A stretch of 64,000 nucleotides of DNA from a virus, in IMG/VR virus record IMGVR_UViG_3300034103_001746, positions 85,533-149,532 of that record. One strand, written 5' to 3'. Shown here one piece after another: positions 51,705 to 59,101 of this stretch (its first letter is position 1; every line of letters starts with the position of its first letter). The notes beneath the pieces were generated by a model. It made no database searches and was not told the origin of the DNA. It was given only the letters and a program-made list of their open reading frames with translations. The position numbers were made by a program, and so were the translations under genes.

Positions 51705-52769
51705 CTATGAACTAATACACCTTAACAGTTTATCGGCCGAATTTTTCCAGCTAAATTCTTTTGCGGTCAATATTCCATTTGGATTATTTTTGATCTGATT
51801 TTTATAAACATATTTCATGTAATCAACAATTTGATCTTTTTGTTGATCTCCAATTTTTGCCCATTGACCAAAACCCTTGAACCAAAGACCATCGTTAGCA
51901 TCTTCTAGTTCTGTGATATCAACCAATAACGAATTATTACTATTACAAAATTCCGTATGTGCAGAATAGTTGGTGACTATAACAGGCTTGTCCAGAGACA
52001 TTGTTTCTAACATATCCAAATTCCAGCCTTCTGATCTAGATATATAAACTCCGCAATTAGCATAACTAATAATATTGGCTAGTTCTTTTTGGGTTCTAAT
52101 TCTAGGAAATATTTTAATATGTTGTCTCATTTTGCTATTTTCAGCCAAATTATGCCATTGTTCTTCAATTTCTTGTGGTAAAAATGGGTTGTGTGTAACC
52201 ATCCATAGTTCAACATTATCTTCTGGACTAAAAGCTCTATTAAATAATTCAATAACTATATCATGAGATTTTCTTTTTTCCCATTTGCCAACAGTAATAA
52301 ATATATATTTATCTTCTATTTTATTAGAAGTAAATAATTCATGATTGAAAATTTCTCTATCAACACCAAGAGGTACAACACTAATAAGCTGTGTAATATT
52401 ATTTTGTAGCAAAACTTCTTTTGCCCATTGTGAAGATACTACTAATTCATCAGGAAAATTTAAATGATGAATTTCTCTTTCATTAAGAAGCGTCAACTCA
52501 AAAAATGGAAAAGCAAAATATTTCCCGTTACCTATTTTATTTGCTAAATCAAATTGATGCCATATCTTAATACACGGTGCATTATAATCAAACTCCGCTT
52601 GATTTTGTAATCCTTTTTGAATAATATCTACATCTGATTCATATTCGATATTTGGATTACCCATCGGAAATAATGCAATATTATTATCTTTAGATAATTG
52701 TTTGTATAAATTGATGCCAGCAACACCGTATCCTGTGCCGCCAATAGGACTATATAAATTAATATTCAT
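51705..52769 (-). CDS. Glycosyltransferase, group 1 (GT4-like)
   Basis: A 354-residue GT-B enzyme: GGTGYGVAGINLY at the N-terminus, FITVGKWEKRKSHD at the start of the donor domain, and VYISRSEGWNLDMLETMS with E-x7-E. It resembles the 10-13 kb enzymes but is separated by 40 kb, so the phage carries glycosyltransferases in at least three places. A possible extended -10 lies upstream. Confidence 0.86.
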   Translation of the reverse strand: MNINLYSPIGGTGYGVAGINLYKQLSKDNNIALFPMGNPNIEYESDVDIIQKGLQNQAEFDYNAPCIKIWHQFDLANKIGNGKYFAFPFFELTLLNEREIHHLNFPDELVVSSQWAKEVLLQNNITQLISVVPLGVDREIFNHELFTSNKIEDKYIFITVGKWEKRKSHDIVIELFNRAFSPEDNVELWMVTHNPFLPQEIEEQWHNLAENSKMRQHIKIFPRIRTQKELANIISYANCGVYISRSEGWNLDMLETMSLDKPVIVTNYSAHTEFCNSNNSLLVDITELEDANDGLWFKGFGQWAKIGDQQKDQIVDYMKYVYKNQIKNNPNGILTAKEFSWKNSADKLLRCISS

Positions 52770-52851
52770 TTTTCATAGACTTTATTATGAGTATTGTTGA
52801 CTTGTATAAATGTTATTTTTACTAATTTTATTACATATATCTATAAAATAG

Positions 52852-52860
52852 ATTATATCA
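52852..52860 (-). promoter_or_regulatory. Possible extended -10 promoter
   Basis: The minus strand reads TGATATAAT, an extended -10 (TG-n-TATAAT), about 85 bases upstream of the glycosyltransferase start. No -35 is evident. AT-rich DNA makes chance matches likely. Confidence 0.3.
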
Positions 52861-52872
52861 AAATCGCTTAGT

Positions 52873-54000
52873 TTATATACCAAAAACTGGATTTTTGTTG
52901 GAATGAATTTGATTAACCCTATAAAATTGTCCGCATTTACTCATATTTTTTATAGAGTTTGCTCCTATATAGCAACAACAAGATCTGATACCTCCCAATA
53001 ATTCTTGAACTATGGTATCTAAACTTCCTTTATATTGGACAGTAATTTTTGTTCCTTCGCTGGCTCTATAAGTTTTAATATTATCTTCATAAATTTCTTG
53101 AGCATGGTGGGTACTCATACCGTAATATGTGAACTCAATTTTTCTTTTTTCACACTCAAAATCATATTTGGGATTTAATGGTTGCCAAAATCCAGCGCTA
53201 GTAAGATACTCATACTTCCATTCTCCTTCACATTCATCTACTCCGCAAAAATACCCACCCAACATAACAAAATCCGCACCACCGCATATTGCTTTACATA
53301 CATCTCCAACAGTTTTGTGTCCCCCATCTGAGCAAATTAAACCCAGTTTTTTATCTCTATTTTGAAGGCCGTGGGCTATATAAGCATTTTCTAAACAACA
53401 AGACAATTGAGGCAGGCCGCAGCCTGTCAAGAAGCGTGTTGTACATGCGGAGCCTCCACCTATTCCGCATTTTACAATGTCTACGCCTCCGTAAATAATA
53501 AGTTCTTGTGTGGACGAAGTATTGGTTACATTACCAGCGATTATAATACTTTCTGGAAAATTATCTCTTACTTTTTTACAATACTTAACAAAAACATCCA
53601 TATGGCCATTAGGAACATCTATACAAATATTCGGTTGAAAATTGAGTTTATTTTTTAATTCCAATAAATGATTTAGATCGCTTTTTTTGTATCCAATAGA
53701 TACAAATGTATAGTCTAAATTATCTGGATGGTCTATAAAGTACTGTAATAATTGATCTACAGTATGATATTTATGTAAACAGGCTATCATTTTATGACGA
53801 GCTAGCGCAATAGCCATAGAAAAACTGCAAAAACTCATATTTGCACATATAATAGGTACACCTTTCCAAGTTCTTGGAGAATGGTAAAAGTGAAAGGTGC
53901 GACTAATATCTATATCTGATCTACTAGTTAAGGTAGACCTTTGAGGAGCAATTAAAACATCATCAAAATCTAACTTAGTTTCATTTATTATCTTTTGCAT
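52873..54000 (-). CDS. guaC: GMP reductase
   Basis: A 375-residue enzyme matching E. coli GuaC: FDDVLIAPQRSTL near the start, GVPIICANM, ICIDVPNGH, IIAGNV, the catalytic loop GIGGGSACTTR with Cys186 (the same number as in E. coli), CSDGGHKTVGDVCKAI, GGADFVMLGG and ELLGGIRSCCCYIGA. It converts GMP to IMP with NADPH, moving guanine nucleotides toward adenine. It overlaps the SET gene by 20 bases. GMP reductase in a phage is rare; it might feed AT-rich genome synthesis. Confidence 0.94.
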   Translation of the reverse strand: MQKIINETKLDFDDVLIAPQRSTLTSRSDIDISRTFHFYHSPRTWKGVPIICANMSFCSFSMAIALARHKMIACLHKYHTVDQLLQYFIDHPDNLDYTFVSIGYKKSDLNHLLELKNKLNFQPNICIDVPNGHMDVFVKYCKKVRDNFPESIIIAGNVTNTSSTQELIIYGGVDIVKCGIGGGSACTTRFLTGCGLPQLSCCLENAYIAHGLQNRDKKLGLICSDGGHKTVGDVCKAICGGADFVMLGGYFCGVDECEGEWKYEYLTSAGFWQPLNPKYDFECEKRKIEFTYYGMSTHHAQEIYEDNIKTYRASEGTKITVQYKGSLDTIVQELLGGIRSCCCYIGANSIKNMSKCGQFYRVNQIHSNKNPVFGI

Positions 54001-54457
54001 AATCGTAATCTATCTTTTTTCTATTTTGAAAATATTTTGAGCCGTATGAAACGAATATTTCTTCACCCGCTAATATTTTATGTTCCGCTATAACATCAGC
54101 TACAAAACGACTGTAATCAAATTTCCATTTAGTATTTGGCGTGTCTTGATGATTATACATCATACCGTAGCCTAATACCATATGAAAAACAAAGCCATGA
54201 TTCTTACATTCGTTACACGGACATGGCGGTTGACTATATAAATATTCCCAAATTTGAGGATCAGTATGATATCTTGATCTAAATGCTAGAGGAACCATAG
54301 GACAACGCTCTACTATTTCTCCTACCTCAATATCTTGAGTAGCAAAAACTCCACGAAAGTGTATTTCGGATAAACCTAGTTTTATTTTATTTGGTTGTAA
54401 AAATTCTACTGGTTCTATTTTTATTTCTGGTTGTGATTGTGTTATAGGATTATTCAT
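53981..54457 (-). CDS. SET-domain protein methyltransferase
   Basis: A 158-residue protein with the SET pattern: GVFATQDIEVGEIVERCPMV, then YNHQDTPNTKW and ILAGEEIFVSYGSKY. The catalytic Tyr and the NH motif are present. A CPCNEC cluster lies between. Phage or host targets are unknown; small SET proteins occur in some large phages. It overlaps guaC and the deoxyribosyltransferase-like gene by 4-20 bases. Confidence 0.85.
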   Translation of the reverse strand: MNNPITQSQPEIKIEPVEFLQPNKIKLGLSEIHFRGVFATQDIEVGEIVERCPMVPLAFRSRYHTDPQIWEYLYSQPPCPCNECKNHGFVFHMVLGYGMMYNHQDTPNTKWKFDYSRFVADVIAEHKILAGEEIFVSYGSKYFQNRKKIDYDYAKDNK

Positions 54458-54984
54458 ATATTAAAAAAATACCACCTTTTATCTGTATCTATTTCTGTAT
54501 TAGAATTAATGTAATTTAGATAGTCTTTAATAGAGTCCCAAGAAGAAAAAATCATTTTGTGTGGAATGGTGCCAAATAACCAATCAGGAGCATTTTGTTT
54601 CCCTTGAACCATATGAATGATTATGGGTTTTTTTTGACGGTTTGCCCAGAAAATTTCCTCATATGTGCCACATGGATGAATATCTAGATCTAAGTTGACA
54701 ATTAAAAAATCACTTATATCTACTAGTCTTAGATCCACACTTCTAATAATTTTCATTAACTGTGATAGTTCTTCATAGTTTTCTGCTTTTTTTAATTTTT
54801 GCTTATACAGATGAGTTTGTGAATCCTCCATTCCAATGACAGATGGTTTCTTAATTGGATTGAATACTGTGATACCTAACTCCTCTAAGAATGGAGTAAT
54901 ACTATCTCTCCATCCATTCCCTCTGTCTGCTACTCTATCCATAGCACCAGCCAGATAAACTCTTTGATTATTTAATCTGTTCAT
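54454..54984 (-). CDS. Nucleoside 2-deoxyribosyltransferase-like protein
   Basis: A 176-residue protein with VYLAGAMD, GWRDSI, VDLRLVDISDFLIVNLD and CGTYEEIFWANRQKKPIII, the fold and acidic/Tyr site of the nucleoside deoxyribosyltransferase family. These enzymes exchange bases or hydrolyse nucleosides; relatives act on nucleotide-derived signals. It lies next to the macro-domain gene, so an NAD/ADP-ribose or nucleotide-recycling role is possible. Confidence 0.83.
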   Translation of the reverse strand: MNRLNNQRVYLAGAMDRVADRGNGWRDSITPFLEELGITVFNPIKKPSVIGMEDSQTHLYKQKLKKAENYEELSQLMKIIRSVDLRLVDISDFLIVNLDLDIHPCGTYEEIFWANRQKKPIIIHMVQGKQNAPDWLFGTIPHKMIFSSWDSIKDYLNYINSNTEIDTDKRWYFFNI

Positions 54985-55111
54985 TTAGTAAAAAATCTAC
55001 TATATTTTTAGGCGACTTATAGTTTTTGTTTACTTGTCTACAAAGATTCATTTCTTCAAAACCCAAATATATTCCATAAAAAATACAGAAAACCAAAAAA
55101 TAATAATACAT
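54968..55111 (-). CDS. Short membrane peptide
   Basis: A 47-residue ORF from the ATG at 55111 in an otherwise empty 138-base gap, overlapping the next gene's start by 17 bases. It has a hydrophobic N-terminal helix (YYYFLVFCIFYGIYLGF) and a polar tail. I see no ribosome site, so expression is uncertain. Confidence 0.45.
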   Translation of the reverse strand: MYYYFLVFCIFYGIYLGFEEMNLCRQVNKNYKSPKNIVDFLLNEQIK

Positions 55112-55122
55112 AGTATTCAATT

Positions 55123-55665
55123 CTATTTGTAAGAGTAAATAAATACAGGAATATCATACCAAATATCTTGTATAAGATCTGCAATAAAATTCCAATTTCC
55201 ACCCGCTAGTCCACTACCAAATTTAGGAGCATGAATTTCAACCTTTAGAGAATCACTATTTTTTTCTAAGTCTTTAATATAATTTCGTACTTGTGTCATA
55301 GAATATACCAAAGCACCATAGTTTAATGGTCTGGCGTTTTGGGGGCCGATAAGTTTATTTTGTGCTATCATATTAGCAAAAATCATTTGATGCTTATATT
55401 TATTATCTGTTTTAGCTATGACAAATTGTACATGACCTAATTTGGACTTAGTGCCAAGTAAATGAAAATTTGTTTTTACTTGAGGATAAAGAGTAGCAAC
55501 CTGTCCAGCAAACCCAGCCCCAAAAGCATTAACGTTGTTACATACGTGTGGAATAACAACACTATTCCCATTATGTCCAGCAGATATTCTTGACTGGGCA
55601 ACATCAAATAAGTTTTTATTTCTTAATAAGGTTATATTACTATTGTTAATAATATTAGCGGTCAT
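55123..55665 (-). CDS. Macro-domain protein (ADP-ribose binding/hydrolase)
   Basis: A 180-residue macro domain: HVCNNVNAFGAGFAGQV near residue 40, RPLNYGALV and IHAPKFGSGLAGGNW, the substrate loops of ADP-ribose-binding macro domains. It may remove ADP-ribose from proteins, nucleic acids or signals, a plausible countermeasure to host ADP-ribosylation defences. It overlaps the zinc-cluster gene by four bases. Confidence 0.86.
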   Translation of the reverse strand: MTANIINNSNITLLRNKNLFDVAQSRISAGHNGNSVVIPHVCNNVNAFGAGFAGQVATLYPQVKTNFHLLGTKSKLGHVQFVIAKTDNKYKHQMIFANMIAQNKLIGPQNARPLNYGALVYSMTQVRNYIKDLEKNSDSLKVEIHAPKFGSGLAGGNWNFIADLIQDIWYDIPVFIYSYK

Positions 55666-55967
55666 GATTTATTCCTTTCAACAGGTTGCCATTTTTCTAA
55701 TGGACATTTTTGATCAGCCCAAGCCAGTTTATTCAAAAATATTTTTTTATCATTAACATTGCATCCACACATTAAACATTGTCGTAACTCTTTGTGAAAC
55801 ATCTCACATTTTGTGCATATGTCGTATCTAGTATTAATTTCCTCTTGTGTTGATTTAGGAAAACCAGAATAGACATGAAAAAATAAAGACTTGATGAATG
55901 TGCTAAGTCTTTGAAGGTTCCTTGTAAGGATCTTTGTATTCTTTAAATGGTAAAATATTGCCATCAT
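55662..55967 (-). CDS. Small zinc-cluster protein (DUF6171-like), second copy
   Basis: A 101-residue protein whose C-terminus ICTKCEMFHKELRQCLMCGC then ADQKCPLEKW repeats the module of the gene at 3848-4339. The first ~45 residues may be a non-native extension: the start overlaps the preceding gene by 65 bases, more than usual. Function unknown; zinc binding inferred. Confidence 0.72.
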   Translation of the reverse strand: MMAIFYHLKNTKILTRNLQRLSTFIKSLFFHVYSGFPKSTQEEINTRYDICTKCEMFHKELRQCLMCGCNVNDKKIFLNKLAWADQKCPLEKWQPVERNKS

Positions 55968-56157
55968 TATCTCTTTTGTATAATTCTATGATATCAACCA
56001 TTCTATTCCCCTCTAACCAAAATCCGCTACCATCAATCATTGATATGCAAAAATACTTCACGGATTCCTTTGATTTCTTAAAATCTGTAGTCTTAATAAG
56101 ATAAGATCCATTACTCACAAAAAAATCTCCAAAAGACAGTTCTTCAATATATTTCAT
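55903..56157 (-). CDS. Small beta-rich phage protein
   Basis: An 84-residue protein. LSFGDFFVSNGSYLIKTTDF resembles the VGDKFTLNGIEYVKI pattern of the protein at 15862, suggesting the same small beta fold. The tail is charged. Not otherwise recognised. It overlaps the neighbouring genes by 14 and 65 bases. Confidence 0.65.
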   Translation of the reverse strand: MKYIEELSFGDFFVSNGSYLIKTTDFKKSKESVKYFCISMIDGSGFWLEGNRMVDIIELYKRDNDGNILPFKEYKDPYKEPSKT

Positions 56158-56344
56158 CGTTCCAATCTTCTAATAATTCATCTTCTAGTTCTTCTTCTAG
56201 AATCTGCTGTTTATGTCTCTTAAATTGTTTTTTAATTTTATTTTGATCTCGATACTCAGTATTTTCATACTTCTTATCTAAGTGACGCTTTTTCAAGTGA
56301 TCGCGTCGTGTATTTTTTCTGTTGTCTTGTTCTGAATTACTCAT
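56144..56344 (-). CDS. Short highly charged protein
   Basis: About 66 residues from the ATG at 56344 (AAGGCG site upstream). The open frame runs 47 codons further (to 56485), but that part lies over promoter-like sequence and the preceding gene end, so I take the inner ATG. It is rich in Lys/Arg/Glu/Asp (KKRHLDKKYEN, KKQFKRHKQQILEEELEDEL). Function unknown, perhaps nucleic-acid binding. Confidence 0.65.
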   Translation of the reverse strand: MSNSEQDNRKNTRRDHLKKRHLDKKYENTEYRDQNKIKKQFKRHKQQILEEELEDELLEDWNDEIY

Positions 56345-56365
56345 TTTTCTTACGCCTTGCAAGGT

Positions 56366-56393
56366 ATTATAGGTGATCAGAGGACATACGCAA
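56366..56393 (-). promoter_or_regulatory. Putative promoter for the 56-kb small-gene operon
   Basis: Minus strand TTGCGT (56388-56393), 16-base spacer, perfect TATAAT (56366-56371), 21 bases upstream of the charged-protein start. Same 16-base spacing as the ssb and dCMP deaminase promoters. The 121-base gap 56345-56465 holds this and a second AACTATAAT about 70 bases further up. Confidence 0.6.
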
Positions 56394-56465
56394 GCGGATC
56401 GATAAGAAATTTTAAACTTGACCACCATAAAAAATTGCATTATAGTTATGCAGCGGGTGGTAGTA

Positions 56466-57215
56466 CTATTCTTTATTGAACTCAATGTTTTCTATAATCC
56501 ACTTTTTATACATACTAATTCTAGTGTGACCTGCTTCGTCTCCGTAAGTTGAGTCTGGTTTTTTATCCTCTGCTATAACACATGAGTTAATACCAGCTAA
56601 TTTGTTTCCTATAAATAGGCCACCCCCACTATCTCCACTAGATATTAAAAATTCTAAAGCTGTTTTTTTATTGTTGACAGATGGCGAACATATTAATAAA
56701 TGTCTATCAATAGAATCAATTCTATTTGATCCTGCTCTTTGTTGTGTATCGGATTTGTTGGCCCCAGTATTAAAATTACCATGTAACCCAAATCCAGATA
56801 TAGAACACACCTTGCCTATCTCGTCATCTTTATCATATAGTTCGGGATAAAATTTTAATCCAATATCATCATCACACCAACCAATAGCAATATCATATAT
56901 TCCAAAATTCTGTTCATTAAAATCTTTGTGCGTAATAATTTTAGATACAGATATTTTTTTACTATTAATGTTTAAGGTGCATGTTTTAGAGCCTGCAACA
57001 ACGTGTGCTGCTGTAACTATCCATCTTGGTTTTATAGCCACAGCAGATGCACAATATGCTTTTTTATCTTCTGTTTGACCACAAAGTTTACCTACATAAA
57101 CAAAATTTTTAGCATATTCTATGTATCTTGAATCTGGAGTAGCTGGGTCTATAGTTCCGGCTAGTAAAATTGAGCTAAATAATGATACTATGAAAAATAA
57201 AATTAAATGTTTCAT
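56466..57215 (-). CDS. Exported trypsin-like serine protease
   Basis: A 249-residue S1-family protease with a signal peptide (LILFFIVSLFSSILLAG). The triad is complete: WIVTAAHVVAG (His71), GIYDIAIG (Asp108) and SSGDSGGGLF (Ser196). Several Cys may form disulfides. It may act in the periplasm or outside the cell on host envelope proteins. TATAAATA lies ~65 bases upstream. Exported S1 proteases are uncommon in phages. Confidence 0.9.
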   Translation of the reverse strand: MKHLILFFIVSLFSSILLAGTIDPATPDSRYIEYAKNFVYVGKLCGQTEDKKAYCASAVAIKPRWIVTAAHVVAGSKTCTLNINSKKISVSKIITHKDFNEQNFGIYDIAIGWCDDDIGLKFYPELYDKDDEIGKVCSISGFGLHGNFNTGANKSDTQQRAGSNRIDSIDRHLLICSPSVNNKKTALEFLISSGDSGGGLFIGNKLAGINSCVIAEDKKPDSTYGDEAGHTRISMYKKWIIENIEFNKE

Positions 57216-57406
57216 AGATTACCTGTTTATTTTATTGGCGATTTTCACCTTATTAAGAATACACCACTGGATTATTTTTATTTATAACATTGTGTATAGT
57301 TAACCTCTAAATCACTCTGATTGTCACAATAAAGGTATCTAGTATTGTCTTCTTGTTTTAAGATACTTAGGCAATCTTACAACAAACCTTATTTTATTCC
57401 AAAACA
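57216..57406 (-). promoter_or_regulatory. 191-base gap upstream of the exported protease
   Basis: No coding frame with a plausible start is visible on either strand. On the minus strand there is a TATAAATA (57279-57286), similar to the T4 late -10, an inverted repeat ATTGT-c-ACAAT and a weak AT hairpin just after the actin-like gene. No GC-rich terminator is seen. A late promoter is a low-confidence reading. Confidence 0.35.
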
Positions 57407-58414
57407 TTACGATAATACTTTAGATGCTATTAAACAACCTTTAGAAACAGCATGTAAAGGATCTTCTGCGTGTCTTACTTCTTTTATATTTAGTGGAAAA
57501 CTATTTTCTTCTAATTTTTTACGAAATAAATCTATGTATCCATCTGCCTGCGAAGTGCCGCCCGCCACAACAATAGATAGAGGATTTTTAAATTTGGGTA
57601 AAGCTTTATGTAATGTTAATGCTGAAGCTAATTGTTTAGTAGTATAATCTATTAGTCTATCATAGTATGCTGATACCGCAGCAAGCACCGGATTATCGTT
57701 CGGTTCGCCTATTTTAAAATTACCCGCCTCCTTCTCTGCCTGAACAACACTGTCCTGTTCTCCGGTCGCTACAGCACTCATACGATCAATCCAATCGCCA
57801 GATTTGGTCGTACTAAATACAACTGTTGGTTCGCCATTGAGCATAACACAAACATTAGTCATTCCAGCACCACAGCTAACTGCTATTCCTGTATAATCAT
57901 CATTCTCTAATTCAGCATAGCATAATGCTTCTGCTTCATTCACAGATCTAGCATCATAACCACATTCTGATAGAATGGTTTTAACCACATCCTCATGATA
58001 TCCAACATCAAAATCTTCATCTTCTTGATCTACTGGTTGTGCTGGAACACAAAAAACAAGTTTTTCACCGGGTTCCGATGCCTGCCCGACTACTTCTTTT
58101 AAGATAAATGCTAAAATTCTTTTTGCATTTTTTTCTTTTGCTGATACGACACCCTTATGCATCGGTCTTTTTGCTGTGTCGTTTCTTTCTATGGCTTTTT
58201 CTATAGCGTCCTTACCCAATAATATAAAAGAATTATCTGACTCATCTTTTATAAAAACTTTTCCTGATAAGCCTTTTTCTATCATTTTTGTGGCTACGGG
58301 TGTTGTTGGCTTAATTATATAGAAGGCATCTCTAAAGTCTTTATAGATAACGCCGCTCTGAGAATCTTCTGATAGAACAATGAAACTTGTTCCAACGTCT
58401 AAACCTTTAGCCAT
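57407..58414 (-). CDS. Actin-fold (ParM/MreB/Hsp70-like) ATPase
   Basis: A 335-residue protein with phosphate-1 loop GLDVGTSF (4-11), a phosphate-2-like SCGAGMTNV (180-188) and adenosine-loop VVAGGTSQADG near residue 285. The usual Asp of phosphate-2 (DxG) is Ser180, so ATP hydrolysis may be altered. SGDWIDRM follows, as in related actin-like proteins. It may form filaments for genome positioning or partition. It is followed by a membrane protein and an exported thioredoxin upstream. Confidence 0.83.
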   Translation of the reverse strand: MAKGLDVGTSFIVLSEDSQSGVIYKDFRDAFYIIKPTTPVATKMIEKGLSGKVFIKDESDNSFILLGKDAIEKAIERNDTAKRPMHKGVVSAKEKNAKRILAFILKEVVGQASEPGEKLVFCVPAQPVDQEDEDFDVGYHEDVVKTILSECGYDARSVNEAEALCYAELENDDYTGIAVSCGAGMTNVCVMLNGEPTVVFSTTKSGDWIDRMSAVATGEQDSVVQAEKEAGNFKIGEPNDNPVLAAVSAYYDRLIDYTTKQLASALTLHKALPKFKNPLSIVVAGGTSQADGYIDLFRKKLEENSFPLNIKEVRHAEDPLHAVSKGCLIASKVLS

Positions 58415-58416
58415 AA

Positions 58417-58719
58417 TTACCCTTTCATATTTTTAAGCTTATTAATAGCCGAATCAATCTTTTCTGTTGACTCTTTCTTTTCTCCTAGTTGGGTATATTT
58501 TTTTTCCAAACCATCCGTATCAATATTGGTAACATATTTTTTGTCATCAATATTAATTTGTGTAGCAGTAAGTGTATTCTGGTCAAAAAAAGATTTCGGC
58601 TTAGTATTATATACACCATTATTTTGGCCTATTTTTGCCAAAACATATCCCATAAAGAAGAATAGGATATTTGTTAATATCAGAATACAAATAATAATAT
58701 TACTTGTGTTGTCTAGCAT
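58417..58719 (-). CDS. Small membrane protein before the actin-like gene
   Basis: A 100-residue protein with an N-terminal membrane helix (IIICILILTNILFFFMGYVLA) and a polar, Lys/Asp-rich C-terminal region. It starts two bases after the actin-like gene's upstream boundary and overlaps the thioredoxin gene by 20 bases. It may anchor the actin-like filament, inferred from context only. Confidence 0.65.
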   Translation of the reverse strand: MLDNTSNIIICILILTNILFFFMGYVLAKIGQNNGVYNTKPKSFFDQNTLTATQINIDDKKYVTNIDTDGLEKKYTQLGEKKESTEKIDSAINKLKNMKG

Positions 58720-59101
58720 CGTTTATCCATGTTAAATATTTGACCTTACCCTTATATCCAACATAGATTGATACTTCAACTTTATCTTTTATGATCCTTG
58801 AGTCTGGCAAACTTTTAACTCCATATTCTTTAGCAAGATCTTTATCTTTGTCTATATCTATAGAACATACAATGAAATCATCTAATGCTTTGGCAGCATC
58901 TTCATCCTCTAAATCTTTATGAAGAACACCACAGTATCGACACCAATCTGCCCCGAATATTACTAGCACAGGTTTCTTTGAAGATTCTGATAATGCAATA
59001 GCATCTACCAGATTATTCATGAAATATGCGTTTTCTCCATAAGCCCTATCGCTAATCATGCCTAGCATAATGACAAATAGTAATAGGGTTTTCTTTATCA
59101 T
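58700..59101 (-). CDS. Exported thioredoxin-like protein
   Basis: A 133-residue protein with a signal peptide (LLLFVIMLGMISDRAYG), the active-site WCRYC (Trp53-Cys57) and the cis-Pro region KSLPDSRI. It should be a periplasmic disulfide oxidoreductase. Several phage proteins here are Cys-rich, so a role in their folding is plausible. It overlaps ruvB by four bases. Confidence 0.88.
   Translation of the reverse strand: MIKKTLLLFVIMLGMISDRAYGENAYFMNNLVDAIALSESSKKPVLVIFGADWCRYCGVLHKDLEDEDAAKALDDFIVCSIDIDKDKDLAKEYGVKSLPDSRIIKDKVEVSIYVGYKGKVKYLTWINDARQHK

Noticed and set aside
57407-58414. Acetate kinase or other sugar kinase instead of actin-like protein
   Set aside because: The loops fit actin/Hsp70-type order and there is no substrate-binding motif of sugar kinases.
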